A stretch of 64,000 nt of DNA from G963665545 sp963665545 (GCA_963665545.2 CAXXKZ010000004.1:186001-250000); one strand, 5' to 3'. Counted from the stretch's first letter, positions 27,279 through 36,838 are shown. Made by a program: numbers and translations. Notes: generated from the sequence alone by a model not told the origin.

Positions 27279-28129
27279 ATCCCAAAAATATCTACAAACT
27301 GACATCCATCGGCAGGCCGCTCGACCCGGCATGGCCGACCAACAAGGCCGTCATGTTCATTTTGCCGGTCGTACTGTTGGTCGGTTTTGCCCTGAAGATG
27401 GTCATGGGAATGGAAGCAGTCACGGCCCTGGTGGCAGGTCTGATGCTGGCTCTGATTGCATTCGGAGGCTGGGCGCTGGCACGAGAGTTGGCGCCGGACG
27501 ATGGCGCCGTCGCTTTTCTGAGCATGTCACTCGCCGTTGCCGCAGGCTGGCGCTATGAGGACGCAGGCGTTTTGGTGCTGTTCGCCACGCTGGGACTGGT
27601 GCGCCTGGTCAACCGCAGCACCGGCCAGGGTGCCAGACTGAGCGACTCCTTTATCCTGATGGCACTGATCTTCCTGGTTGTTTACGGCACCGAAAGCCCG
27701 TTTTTTGCCCTCGTTGGTATCGTCGCCTTCACGCTGGACGGCATATTCAGGGAACCCGTAAGACGCCACCTGGTGTTCGCGATCTTCAGTTTCATCGGCA
27801 TGGTCATCTACATGGTGGATCACGATGTGATCTGGCATATTTTGAGCGCGCCGGATTCATTGGCAGAATGGTTCTCGGTGCTGTTTCTGGTCCTGTTCGC
27901 CTTCACCCTCGTGCTGCTTCCCAAACCATCGTCGCTCGGTGACATGGATCAACGGCCCTTGTCGCGCAAACGTGTTCGTGGCGGTATGCTGGTGGGCATG
28001 TTGGCTGTCACGCAAGGCTTGAACGTGGTCCAGGACGTGGTGGTCATTGCCAGCGTAATTGCCGGTATCTGCATTGGCAGCGTTTTTAGAAAGGCATTCT
28101 CTAACCCCACACAACCCAGGGCGGACTAA
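27275..28129 (+). CDS. multi-pass membrane protein of unknown function
   Basis: A 284-residue protein with about eight hydrophobic helices and no recognised family motif. It begins at a TTG that overlaps the AsmA stop by 4 bp, with GGGGAG upstream, so it is probably translationally coupled to the AsmA-like gene. Helices include VMFILPVVLLVGFALKMV, LMLALIAFGGWALA and LVFAIFSFIGMVIYMV. The last 30 residues are polar and basic. It may be a partner of the AsmA-like protein. Confidence 0.6.
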   Translation: MNPKNIYKLTSIGRPLDPAWPTNKAVMFILPVVLLVGFALKMVMGMEAVTALVAGLMLALIAFGGWALARELAPDDGAVAFLSMSLAVAAGWRYEDAGVLVLFATLGLVRLVNRSTGQGARLSDSFILMALIFLVVYGTESPFFALVGIVAFTLDGIFREPVRRHLVFAIFSFIGMVIYMVDHDVIWHILSAPDSLAEWFSVLFLVLFAFTLVLLPKPSSLGDMDQRPLSRKRVRGGMLVGMLAVTQGLNVVQDVVVIASVIAGICIGSVFRKAFSNPTQPRAD

Positions 28130-28175
28130 GCGCCTTGTTGACCCTACGGATACAAGTCTGGATACGGAGACAAAT

Positions 28176-29048
28176 ATGAAATTCACTCACTCGAAAATAT
28201 TGATCCTCGTGGCTGCAGCGGCATTATTGACGGCGCCACAGGTGGCCCGATCCGCCGATTACGCCGACCTGGCTGCCAGCATTGAAGCCGCGATGGGTGG
28301 CGATCACCGCAGCACGGACAACCGCGCCCGGAATCGGTACCGCCACCCTGTCGGCGCGCTGATGTTCCTGGGTCTGGAAAGTGACATGAAGGTTATGGAA
28401 ATCTGGCCTGGCGGCGGCTGGTATACGGAAATTCTTGCGCCGGTGGTGCGGGAACAGGGTTTGCTTGTGGTCGCCGGATATGATGTCGAAATCGAGGGTC
28501 AACCGCAGTACCGTTACGGCCTGCAGGATGCCCTGTTAAACAAATTTTCGGCACATCCCGACATTTACGACCGGGTTGAGGTCCAGCCGTTTTCACCGCC
28601 AAAATCTGCATCGCTGGGGCCGGCTGCTTCACTCGACATGGTCCTGACCTTCCGTAATGTTCATGGCTGGATTGGCTCGGACGAGGCCGAATTGGTTTTT
28701 ACCGAATTTGCCCGCGTGTTGAAACCCGGCGGGGTGCTGGGCGTGGTACAACATCGCGCCGCAGCGGGCAGTGACCCGGCGCAGTCATCGCAAAGCGGTT
28801 ACGTGTCCGAGGAGGCGGTCGTTGCCCTGGCCAACCGGGCCGGGCTGGACCTGGAAGCCCGCTCGGAGGTGAATGCAAACCGGCGTGACAGCAAGGATTA
28901 TCAAAGTGGTGTCTGGTCGCTGCCGCCCGGCCTGGCAATGTGCCGCGAGGCAGAAGGTGAGGCAGCTTTTGGGACATGCGCCGAGCCGTACCTGGCCATT
29001 GGAGAAAGCGACCGAATGACCCTCAAGTTTCGCAAGCCCATGAGGTAA
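28176..29048 (+). CDS. exported class I SAM-dependent methyltransferase-like protein
   Basis: A 290-residue protein starting at an ATG with GGAG upstream. A Sec signal (FTHSKILILVAAAALLTAPQVARSA) is followed by a Rossmann methyltransferase domain of the COG4798 'predicted methyltransferase' type. Motif I is VMEIWPGGGWYTEILAPVV, the late motif is LDMVLTFRNVHGWI, and VLKPGGVLGVVQHRAA is motif III. Why an enzyme that needs cytoplasmic S-adenosylmethionine should have an export signal is an unresolved feature of this family. It lies 46 bp after the membrane protein gene on the same strand. Confidence 0.75.
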   Translation: MKFTHSKILILVAAAALLTAPQVARSADYADLAASIEAAMGGDHRSTDNRARNRYRHPVGALMFLGLESDMKVMEIWPGGGWYTEILAPVVREQGLLVVAGYDVEIEGQPQYRYGLQDALLNKFSAHPDIYDRVEVQPFSPPKSASLGPAASLDMVLTFRNVHGWIGSDEAELVFTEFARVLKPGGVLGVVQHRAAAGSDPAQSSQSGYVSEEAVVALANRAGLDLEARSEVNANRRDSKDYQSGVWSLPPGLAMCREAEGEAAFGTCAEPYLAIGESDRMTLKFRKPMR

Positions 29049-29086
29049 CTCACTCGCCAGGACTTTGCGACCAATACGAACGGCCC

Positions 29087-30538
29087 TCAGGCGGCCGCTG
29101 GCGTGCGCAGCATGCCGTGCGCCAGCAAACCCAGCGTCTGGATACCCTCTTCGATGGCCTCTCCCCACGGGTGACCATAGCTGAGGCGGATGAAATTGCG
29201 GTAGCGGTCACCCGCGGAAAACAGGCGGCCGGGTACGATGCTGATGCACTCTTCAATGGCGGCATCAAACAAATCCTCAGAATCAATTTGGTTCGGCAAT
29301 TCCAACCAGAGTACGGAACCACCCTGGGGCCGTGAAATTGCTGTGTCGGCAGGAAAGTTGCGCTCAATACTGGCGATCATGCGCTCCGCGTTCTGTTTGA
29401 GCACTGGCCGCAACCGGTTCAAGTGACGATCATAGTCGTTGGAGGCCAGGAAGTCCGCCAGCGCCAGCTGCTGCAGCATGCCGGACGAGCAGGACAGGGC
29501 GCGTTTCAATTGCTGGGCACTGGTCAAAAAATTGCCGGGCAGGAGCCAGCCTATGCGATAGCCCGGTGCAGCCGTTTTGGAGAACGAACCACAGGTCAGC
29601 ACCAGACCCTTGCGCGAGTAAAACTGGGCCGGACGTGGACGCAGGCCATCGAAACTCAGCTCGCCATAAACATCGTCTTCGATCAAAGGCACGCCGCGGG
29701 CTTCCAGTAATTCAACCAGTGCCTCGCGGTAGTCGTCGCTGCTCAGGCAGCCCAGGGGATTATTGATGGCGGCCGAGAACATGCAGGCCTTGACAGGATG
29801 TTGATCAAGAGCAGTTTCCAGGGCGGACAGGGATATGCCGTCGAGCGGACAGGTCTCGATCTCCAAGGCCAGCATGCCCAGGCGCTCGATCAGCTCCAGC
29901 ATGCCGTAGTAAGCCGGGCTTTCCACGGCGATGATATCGCCGGGTGAGGCAACTGACTTGAGCGCCAGCGTGAGCGCTTCCTGTCCGCCGTTGGTAATGA
30001 CAATCTCGTTGGGGTCAACAGAACCGCCTTGATTGAGGTAGCGATAGGCGATCTGACGTGTCAGGCCAGGTTCGCCATAGGAAGGGGCATAGCCCAGCGA
30101 TCGGGCTTCGCTGCGCGCCATGATTCGTTTCATTGAGCGATTGAGGGTCTTTGTGGCTGGCTTTGCCATGCAGGGGTTGGCAATGCCCAGTGGCAGCACC
30201 CCGGGCTGATGAATACAGGTGTGAACCCGATCAATCAGTGATTGGCAGCGGACCTCTTGTGGCTCGCAGTTTTTGCACTTGACACTGACCAAGCGGTTCA
30301 GGCGCTTGGCCTGAACGAAATAGCCGGATTTTGGCCTGGCCTCGATGCGGGCCTGTCTTTCGAGCTCAAGATAGGCTTGGCGCACCGTCGGGATGCTGAC
30401 ATTCAGTTGGCCGCTCAGGCTGCGCAGCGACGGCAGCCGGTCGCCGGGGCGCAACGTACCCATCTCGACTTGCCCGGCAATCATGTTGACGACCTGAAGG
30501 TATAAATAGTCAGGGTTGTTCTTGTCTACTGCAAGCAT
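29087..30538 (-). CDS. MocR-type GntR/aminotransferase transcriptional regulator
   Basis: A 483-residue fusion. The N-terminal GntR winged helix (residues 1-75, with LRPGDRLPSLRSLSGQLNVSIPTVRQAYLELE) is joined by a linker containing a CxxC-like cysteine set (CKNCEPQEVRC) to a fold-type I aminotransferase domain. The PLP lysine lies in TCGSFSKTAAPGYRIGW. MocR regulators sense amino acids or vitamin B6 through PLP. It is divergent from the EamA-type exporter gene, and palindromes in the shared 123-bp region are likely operators, so control of that exporter is probable. Confidence 0.88.
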   Translation of the reverse strand: MLAVDKNNPDYLYLQVVNMIAGQVEMGTLRPGDRLPSLRSLSGQLNVSIPTVRQAYLELERQARIEARPKSGYFVQAKRLNRLVSVKCKNCEPQEVRCQSLIDRVHTCIHQPGVLPLGIANPCMAKPATKTLNRSMKRIMARSEARSLGYAPSYGEPGLTRQIAYRYLNQGGSVDPNEIVITNGGQEALTLALKSVASPGDIIAVESPAYYGMLELIERLGMLALEIETCPLDGISLSALETALDQHPVKACMFSAAINNPLGCLSSDDYREALVELLEARGVPLIEDDVYGELSFDGLRPRPAQFYSRKGLVLTCGSFSKTAAPGYRIGWLLPGNFLTSAQQLKRALSCSSGMLQQLALADFLASNDYDRHLNRLRPVLKQNAERMIASIERNFPADTAISRPQGGSVLWLELPNQIDSEDLFDAAIEECISIVPGRLFSAGDRYRNFIRLSYGHPWGEAIEEGIQTLGLLAHGMLRTPAAA

Positions 30539-30550
30539 GTTTCTTCACCT

Positions 30551-30610
30551 GTTTGCTTCGGCAAACTGTTTAGGTCTCATTTCCAATATAGTGTATCTGT
30601 TTAGTAAACA
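30551..30610. promoter_or_regulatory. two palindromes between mocR-type gene and eamA, likely operators
   Basis: GTTTGCTTCGGCAAAC (30551-30566) and TGTTTAGTAAACA (30598-30610) share the half-site TGTTT/AAACA. They lie in the divergent intergenic region, 12 bp upstream of the regulator start and 51 bp upstream of the exporter start. The spacing and shared half-site suit cooperative binding by the MocR dimer. Confidence 0.55.
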
Positions 30611-30661
30611 CAAATCCAACTAGTATTTCCCCACGCTTTCACACCAAGGCCCGAGGCTGTC

Positions 30662-31717
30662 ATGAACAATGTCTTCCTGTATGTTGCAACCGTTCTGATC
30701 TGGGGATCCACCTGGCTGCTGATCAACTTCCAACTCGGCAAAGTACCGCCCGAAGTATCGGTGGTCTACCGCTATGCAATCGCTTCGTTACTGCTGTTTG
30801 CCTGGTGCCTTTTCCGCAAACGCAAACTGGCCTTCAGCCTGCGTGCCCACACGCGCTTCGCGTTACTGGGCCTGTTTTTGTTCGGCCTCAATTACGTCGC
30901 CACATACAAGGCGCAGCAGTTCATTCCATCGGCACTCAATGCCGTTGTATTCTCCACCATGATGTGGATGAATATCGTCAACACACGAATATTCTTCGGC
31001 ACCCGCTCGGAACCGGCCGTATGGCAGGGCGCGGCGTTGGGCATGGTGGGAATCGGTGTGCTGTTCTGGCCGGCACTGACACAGCTGGATAGCAACAACG
31101 CGGTGCTCATCGGTGCAGCCCTCAGTCTGGGGGGTGCCTTGGCAGCGTCCCTGGGCAACATGGTTTCCCACCGGGCCCAGCAGGAAAAGCTGCCCATCAT
31201 GCAGTCCAACGCCTGGGGAATGCTCTATGGCACGGTATTCACTGCCGTGATTGCCTGGCAGCAACAACTACCGTTTGTTTTCGAATGGTAATTTGCCTAC
31301 GTCAGCTCATTGCTCTATCTGTCGATCTTTGGCTCCATCCTGGCGTTCGGTTTTTATCTCAAACTGGTGGGTAATATCGGACCCCATCGGGCCGTTTATG
31401 CCGTTGTCATGTTTCCGGTCGTGGCCGTTGTTTTGTCCGTCATATTTGAAGACATGCTGGCCAATTTGGAGTTGATTGGCGGGGTCGTACTCGTGCTGGC
31501 AGGCAATTTGTTAATCCTTGGTGAACGCAAGGCTCGCCCAGATGGCAAGGTCAGTGCGCGGCGGCAGACCCGCAGGCGGAAGCCGAGAAGTGCGGCCCCA
31601 CCACTCTTTGCCGGCATATTTCCCGTATTGAGGCACTTAGCACGAACGCCCGAGCCGCAGGCCGGTGAACCCCCGATACTGTGCTGTGATGGGGGGCCGT
31701 ATCAGCGGCAGCTGTGA
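30662..31717 (+). pseudogene. EamA/DMT-family exporter with internal TAA
   Basis: A ten-helix drug/metabolite transporter with two EamA repeats: N-terminal VATVLIWGSTWLLINFQLGKV and GLNYVATYKAQQFI, and C-terminal SSLLYLSIFGSILAFGFYLKLV with NLLILGERKA. TAA at 31289-31291 falls between FVFEW and FAYVSS with the frame unchanged, at the loop before helix 8. The 5' product alone has 209 residues and about seven helices, too short for this family (near 300). No start codon adjoins the stop. The frame continues past the usual end in a basic tail. Such exporters often move amino acids or metabolites, and control by the divergent MocR gene is likely. Confidence 0.75.
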
Positions 31718-31812
31718 ACGCTCTCCAGCAATCTTGTTGGGCCCAGGAGCCTATTGCATGCCGTCGAGCGCAGGCCCGAGGAGCCACACGGTTTGCCCGC
31801 AGGGCGAAGAGT

Positions 31813-31859
31813 ACGGCTCCGAAGCCGTTGCGCGTGCAGCCGCCTTCCGCCGAAGGCGG
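31813..31859. terminator. two perfect hairpins between convergent eamA and ABC-F genes
   Basis: ACGGCT pairs with AGCCGT (31813-31828), and CCGCCTTC pairs with GAAGGCGG around a four-base loop (31840-31859). There is no T-run, so efficient Rho-independent termination is doubtful, but the position between convergent genes suits a bidirectional stop or an mRNA end-protecting structure. Confidence 0.4.
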
Positions 31860-31882
31860 GAGCAGGGAAGCGAGACTCCTTA

Positions 31883-33790
31883 TTACAGATCAGCGCGGGA
31901 ATCCTCTTTCTCCAGCCGTTCGCTGGCATGCAGCCATTCCCACTCAAGCGTATCAAGCAGGGCGCGTGTCTCGCCCTGTTCCCTGACCAGCGCGGTCAAC
32001 TCGCCCTTGCGCTCGGAGTCTGAGTAGAGTGCATCATCAGCAAGCTGCTTTTCTAGAATCTCAAGTTTCATACGGTGTTCGGCCAAACGATTCTCGGTAC
32101 GGCGCACCTCATCGAGGAAAGGCTTGAGCGCTTTGCGGCGTTCGGCTTCTTGTCGCCGTTGCTGCTTGCGCGAGATACTTTCTGTGGTCGAACGATTGTC
32201 GTATCCGGCCGATTTGTCAATTCCCTGTTGCGACTGCAGCCAGGCCGGGTAGTCATCGATGCTCTGGTCAAACTCACTGACCTCGCCGTCATGGACAATC
32301 AGTAAAGTGTCACAAACACTGCGCAACAAGTGCCGGTCATGAGATATCACGACAATGGCGCCGCTGTATTCCACCAGAGCCACACTGAGCGCCTGGCGCA
32401 TTTCCAGGTCGAGGTGATTGGTTGGCTCATCGAGCAACAACAGGTTGGGGCGCTGCTGAATCATCAGGGCCAGTACCAGGCGGGCTTTTTCACCGCCCGA
32501 GAACGGTGCCACCGGATCGAATATGCGCTCGCCGCCAAAGCCGAATCGGCCCAGGTAATTGCGCAAATCCTGTTCCCTGGATTTCTCATCCAGGCGTCGC
32601 AAATGAGCCATGGGGCTCTGCTCCGGCCGCAACAAGTCAAGCTGGTGCTGGGCAAAATAACCCACCAGTGTGTCCTTACTGATATGCCGTTCGCCACTGA
32701 GAATCGTACTGCCATCCGCAAGGGCCTTCACCAGCGTCGATTTGCCCGCACCGTTGCTGCCCAGCAAACCGATGCGGTCACCCGCGGTGATGCTCAGTCC
32801 GACATTGTTCAGCACGGGCTGCTCATAGCCGGCACAGACTGATTCCAGCGCCAACAAATGTTGCGGGGCGCGCTCAGGCTCTATGAAATGGAATCGGAAG
32901 GGCGAATCCACGTGTGCCGGGGCGATCACTGTCATCCGCTCCAGCATTTTCAAACGACTTTGTGCCTGGCGGGCTTTGGAGGCCTTATAGCGGAAGCGGT
33001 CGACATAACCCTGCAGGTGCTTGATGTCTTTGAGCTGGCGCTCGTGCATCGATTGTTGCAATGCCAACTGCTCGCTGCGGCTTTGCTCAAACTGACTGTA
33101 ATTGCCGCTGTACAGGCTGATCCTCAACCGCTCTATGCTGGCCACGCGGGTACAGACCGCATCAAGAAAATCGCGGTCATGCGAGATCAGCATCAAGATT
33201 CCCTCGTAGCGGCGCAGCCAGCGCTCCAGCCACAGAATCGCCGGCAGATCGAGGTGGTTGGTGGGCTCATCCAGCAACAACAGGTCCGATCGGCGCATCA
33301 GCGCTCGTGCGAGGTTAATGCGCATGCGCCAGCCGCCCGAGAATGACCGCACCGGATTACCCATGTCCGCCACCGCAAAGCCCAGTCCAGCGAGTAACTT
33401 CGCGGCCCTGGCCTCGGCGGTGAATCCGTCGATGATCTCGAGTTTTTCATAGAGATCATGCAGTTTTGAGCTGGTCGCAAGCGCCTGCTCGGCAGTGATC
33501 TGGGCCTGCAGGCTGCGCAACTCTCCGTCACCGTCGATCACATACTCCAATACCGGCTTTGAAGAGTTCGGGCTTTCCTGGGCCACGCGCGACAGGCGGA
33601 AGTGTGCGGGATAGAAGATTTCGCCAGCATCGGACTCCAACTCACCCTGAATGAGTGAGAACAGCGAAGTCTTACCGCTGCCGTTGGCCCCGACCAGCCC
33701 CAGTCGCTGTCCGGCGTGGGCCTGAAAAGTGACCTCCTCAAGCAGCAAATTGGCGCCCCGTCGCAGACTGATTTGATTGAGGGAAAGCAC
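31883..33790 (-). CDS. ABC-F family ATPase, YheS-like ribosome factor
   Basis: A 635-residue soluble protein with two ABC domains and no membrane segments. Domain 1 has GANGSGKTSLF, SFSGGWRMRINLARAL and LLLLDEPTNHLDLPAI. The linker is a charged helical hairpin rich in Arg/Lys (YVDRFRYKASKARQAQSRLK). Domain 2 has GSNGAGKSTLV, PFSGGEKARLVLAL and DEPTNHLDLEMR. The C-terminal coiled coil runs over about 90 residues. Length and C-terminal extension match YheS rather than EttA. ABC-F proteins bind the ribosomal E site and relieve stalled translation. It ends opposite the eamA gene. Confidence 0.88.
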   Translation of the reverse strand: MLSLNQISLRRGANLLLEEVTFQAHAGQRLGLVGANGSGKTSLFSLIQGELESDAGEIFYPAHFRLSRVAQESPNSSKPVLEYVIDGDGELRSLQAQITAEQALATSSKLHDLYEKLEIIDGFTAEARAAKLLAGLGFAVADMGNPVRSFSGGWRMRINLARALMRRSDLLLLDEPTNHLDLPAILWLERWLRRYEGILMLISHDRDFLDAVCTRVASIERLRISLYSGNYSQFEQSRSEQLALQQSMHERQLKDIKHLQGYVDRFRYKASKARQAQSRLKMLERMTVIAPAHVDSPFRFHFIEPERAPQHLLALESVCAGYEQPVLNNVGLSITAGDRIGLLGSNGAGKSTLVKALADGSTILSGERHISKDTLVGYFAQHQLDLLRPEQSPMAHLRRLDEKSREQDLRNYLGRFGFGGERIFDPVAPFSGGEKARLVLALMIQQRPNLLLLDEPTNHLDLEMRQALSVALVEYSGAIVVISHDRHLLRSVCDTLLIVHDGEVSEFDQSIDDYPAWLQSQQGIDKSAGYDNRSTTESISRKQQRRQEAERRKALKPFLDEVRRTENRLAEHRMKLEILEKQLADDALYSDSERKGELTALVREQGETRALLDTLEWEWLHASERLEKEDSRADL

Positions 33791-33808
33791 GGACGTTCTT
33801 AAGCCGGA

Positions 33809-34201
33809 TCAGCCGTCTGAATTCCAGAGGTTGGCTTGCGTATCAAAATTGGCCCGCTGCGGTCGCACCACGCAAAATTTCTGGCCTGTCGGCGCCTCCA
33901 TGACGACCCAGCCGCGGATCGCCGTGAGCCGTTTAGCACCAAGGCGCTCGAGGCGCGCCACCTCCGCTTCAATGTCGTCGGTCTCAATATCGAGGTGCAA
34001 GCGACTGTTGTGCGCCACTTTCTGGACCTCAATATTCACCTCATCTGCCGCGGTCATCAGGCCGCGATATTGACTTTCAGCAGGATCTTCAAACACCTCG
34101 ATTTCGAGACCCAGGGCCCCGGCCCAAAATTGCGTGGCTTGATCGAGGTCCTCGGTCTGGCAGTCGATAATAAATCCGGCCAATTGACTCTTGTGCATCA
34201 T
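33809..34201 (-). CDS. VOC-superfamily (glyoxalase/bleomycin-resistance-like) protein
   Basis: A 130-residue single VOC module. GFIIDCQTEDLDQATQFWAGALGLEI is the first beta-alpha-beta unit, RLHLDIETDDIEAEVARLERLGA the second, and VMEAPTGQKFCVV the closing strand. Metal-ligand positions (H and E in the second half) are partly present. Substrate unknown. It lies 18 bp upstream of the ABC-F gene on the same strand. Confidence 0.8.
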   Translation of the reverse strand: MMHKSQLAGFIIDCQTEDLDQATQFWAGALGLEIEVFEDPAESQYRGLMTAADEVNIEVQKVAHNSRLHLDIETDDIEAEVARLERLGAKRLTAIRGWVVMEAPTGQKFCVVRPQRANFDTQANLWNSDG

Positions 34202-34245
34202 CTTCTCCTGAACTCTGAATATGGCAATATCAGTTTGAAAGAGTA

Positions 34246-35514
34246 CTAGTTTGCGGGGTTGTTTGGGTGGTCACCCCAGTTCAGGTAGGGCAAATTGTTA
34301 TCGACTTCGACCATGGTGATGCAGTCTGGCACCGGGCAAACCAGGTAGCAGAGATTACAGCCCACGCATTCCTCATCAAGCACCGTGTAAGTGCGCTTAC
34401 CATGCTCATCCTTATGCTGCGAGATGGCCTGGTGGGCGGCGTCCTCGCAAGTGATGTGGCACAGGCCGCATTCGATGCATTTGTCCTGATCGATTGAAGC
34501 CAGGGTTTTGTAATTCAGGTCGAGTTGATTCCAGTTCGTGACATTGGCCACGGCTTTGCCGCGGAAATCATCCAGCCCGCGATAACCCTGATCATCCATC
34601 CAGTTGCTCAAGCCATCGACCATGTCATCAATGATGCGAAAGCCATAGCGCATGGCCGCTGTGCAGACCTGAACGCTGCCGCAACCCAGTGCGATGTACT
34701 CCGCTGCGTCACGCCAGCCACCGATGCCGCCGATTCCAGAGATCGGGAGCTCGGCGGTGACCTGATCACGGGCAATTTCGGACACCATGCTCAAGGCGAT
34801 CGGCTTGACGGCCGGGCCGCAGTACCCGCCATGTGCGCCCTTGCCACCCACCGAGGGCTGTGGTGAGAACGTGTCCAGATCGACGGACACGATTGAATTG
34901 ATCGTATTGATCAGGGAAACGGCATCTGCGCCACCTTCGGCCGCAGCACGCGCGGGGTAACGGATATCAGTGATATTCGGCGTCAGTTTGACGAAGACGG
35001 GCAGGCTGCTGTGCGTTTTGCACCAGCCCGTCACGTCCCGAATATATTCAGGTACCTGGCCTACGGCCGAGCCCATGCCGCGCTCACTCATGCCGTGCGG
35101 ACAGCCGAAATTGAGCTCCACGGCATCGCAGCCGGTCTGTTCGACCCGCTGCAGAATGTCTATCCATGCCTGCTCGATACAAGGCACCATCAGTGAAACG
35201 ACCATGGCACGATCTGGCCAGGCTTTCTTGACCGCAGTGATCTCGTCGAGGTTTTGCTGTAATGGGCGGTCGGTAATCAGCTCGATGTTATTCAGGCCGA
35301 TCATGCGCTGGCCGTTGTAATCCAGCGAGCCATAACGCGAGCAGACATTGACTATTGGTGGCCCATCCTCACCCAAGGTCTTCCACACCACGCCACCCCA
35401 GCCGGCCTCGAAGGCCCGCTCGACATTGTATTGTTTGTCGGTAGGCGGGGCGGAGGCCAACCAAAATGGGTTGGGTGAACGCACCCCGGCGAAATGACAG
35501 CTCAGATCAGCCAT
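34246..35514 (-). CDS. preA: NAD-dependent dihydropyrimidine dehydrogenase subunit PreA
   Basis: A 422-residue subunit. The N-terminal FMN barrel resembles dihydroorotate dehydrogenase (GVRSPNPFWLASAPPTDK, ELNFGCPHGMSERGMGS with the catalytic cysteine region, SGIGGIGGWRDAAEYI). The C-terminal bacterial-ferredoxin domain has two CxxCxxC clusters (CIECGLCHITC, CVGCNLCYLVCPVPDC). PreA with PreT reduces uracil and thymine with NADH, the first step of reductive pyrimidine breakdown. Its start overlaps the preT stop by 8 bp. Confidence 0.93.
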   Translation of the reverse strand: MADLSCHFAGVRSPNPFWLASAPPTDKQYNVERAFEAGWGGVVWKTLGEDGPPIVNVCSRYGSLDYNGQRMIGLNNIELITDRPLQQNLDEITAVKKAWPDRAMVVSLMVPCIEQAWIDILQRVEQTGCDAVELNFGCPHGMSERGMGSAVGQVPEYIRDVTGWCKTHSSLPVFVKLTPNITDIRYPARAAAEGGADAVSLINTINSIVSVDLDTFSPQPSVGGKGAHGGYCGPAVKPIALSMVSEIARDQVTAELPISGIGGIGGWRDAAEYIALGCGSVQVCTAAMRYGFRIIDDMVDGLSNWMDDQGYRGLDDFRGKAVANVTNWNQLDLNYKTLASIDQDKCIECGLCHITCEDAAHQAISQHKDEHGKRTYTVLDEECVGCNLCYLVCPVPDCITMVEVDNNLPYLNWGDHPNNPAN

Positions 35515-36835
35515 TGTCTTTCTCCTCAGCCTGCGCGATGGGGGGCCTTACCTTGGGAAGTTCCCTGGTGTGCTCCTTGGTGCGCTCCTTGGTGTACTTC
35601 TCTGAGGACAACCATGCGTGCATACTTTCCGCCGCGATCTTGCCGTCCTGCACGGCAGTAACCGTCAGGTCAACGCCTGCGACACAGTCGCCGCCGGCCC
35701 ATACATTCCCCAGTGTGGTACGTCGATGTTCATCGACGACGATTCGGCCATCGTCAATTTCCGGGCAATCATCCGAGGCCATCGGTGATTCATCAAAATG
35801 CTGACCAATGGCCTTGTACACCTGGTCTGCCTCCAACTCGAAATATTCGCCAGTGCCGCGCAAGCGACCGGCGTCGTCCATTTCAGTGTATTCAAATCCG
35901 ACGCTGCACATACCTTCGTCATCGGCATTGATGGAGGTGGGGCTGGCCCAGGTTTTTAGCAGGACGCCACTGGTTTGGGCCAAATCCTGTTCGAAGTCGG
36001 TGGCGCCCATGGCCTGTTTGCTGCGACGGTAGACCAGGGTGACGTATTCGGCACCGAGCTTCTTGATTTGCACCGCGATATCGATCGCGGTATTGCCGCC
36101 TCCGATGACAATCACCCGGCGACCCACGGCAATGGTGGCCAGATCCTGCTGGCGAATCTCGACGATGGTATCCACCGCATTGTGCACACCGCCGGCTTCC
36201 TCATGGTCGAGATCCAGTTGATTGACCGCGTTGTGGCCCGCGCCCAGGAACACCGCATCGAAGTCCGATCTGAGCCGTGCCAGGCCGATATCAATACCCA
36301 GACACTTGCCCAGACGCACAGTGATGCCGCCAATGCCCAGAATATACTCAACTTCCTTTGCCGCACGTTCATCGAGCATTTTGTAAGCCGCAATTCCGTA
36401 TTCATTGAGCCCACCGGCCTTGTCCCTGGCCTCATAAACGGTCACTTCGTGACCATGCAGGGCGAGGCGATGGGCGCAGGACAATCCGGCGGGGCCTGCG
36501 CCTACCACCGCCACCCGGCGGCCACTGGGAGCGGCTCGCTGAAACAGCTGCGTGCCGGCTGCAAACAGGTGATCGGTTGCAAACCGCTGCAGGCGGCCGA
36601 TGGCGACGGGCTGATGCTCCGAGGTGTTCTTGACGCAAACCTGCTCGCACAACTCCTCGACCGGGCAGACATTGGCGCAGGTGCCACCCATGATGTTCTC
36701 GCTCAGAATTGTGGCGGCGGCGCCGCGCGTATTGCCACTGGAAATCCTGCGGATGAAACCGGGGATGTCAATGCCGGTCGGGCAGGCCTCCGTGCAGGGA
36801 GCATCGTGGCAGAACAGGCAGCGTTCCGACTCCAC
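35507..36835 (-). CDS. preT: NAD-dependent dihydropyrimidine dehydrogenase subunit PreT, 5' end truncated
   Basis: A flavoprotein of the glutamate-synthase small-subunit type. The N-terminal iron-sulfur part has CLFCHDAPCTEACPTGIDIPGFIRRI and GGTCANVCPVEELCEQVC. FAD (VAVVGAGPAGLSCAHRLA) and NAD (VIVIGGGNTAIDIAVQIKKLG) motifs follow, then GDCVAGVDLTVTAVQDGK. It hands electrons from NADH to PreA. The open frame begins directly at the cluster (GTG at 36835), whereas relatives have about 15-20 residues before it. Upstream sequence belongs to a cut dihydropyrimidinase gene, so a deletion likely removed the original start. A GTG may now serve, possibly through translation of the hydA remnant that overlaps it. 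Confidence 0.85.
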   Translation of the reverse strand: MESERCLFCHDAPCTEACPTGIDIPGFIRRISSGNTRGAAATILSENIMGGTCANVCPVEELCEQVCVKNTSEHQPVAIGRLQRFATDHLFAAGTQLFQRAAPSGRRVAVVGAGPAGLSCAHRLALHGHEVTVYEARDKAGGLNEYGIAAYKMLDERAAKEVEYILGIGGITVRLGKCLGIDIGLARLRSDFDAVFLGAGHNAVNQLDLDHEEAGGVHNAVDTIVEIRQQDLATIAVGRRVIVIGGGNTAIDIAVQIKKLGAEYVTLVYRRSKQAMGATDFEQDLAQTSGVLLKTWASPTSINADDEGMCSVGFEYTEMDDAGRLRGTGEYFELEADQVYKAIGQHFDESPMASDDCPEIDDGRIVVDEHRRTTLGNVWAGGDCVAGVDLTVTAVQDGKIAAESMHAWLSSEKYTKERTKEHTRELPKVRPPIAQAEEKDNG

Positions 36836-36838
36836 TTG

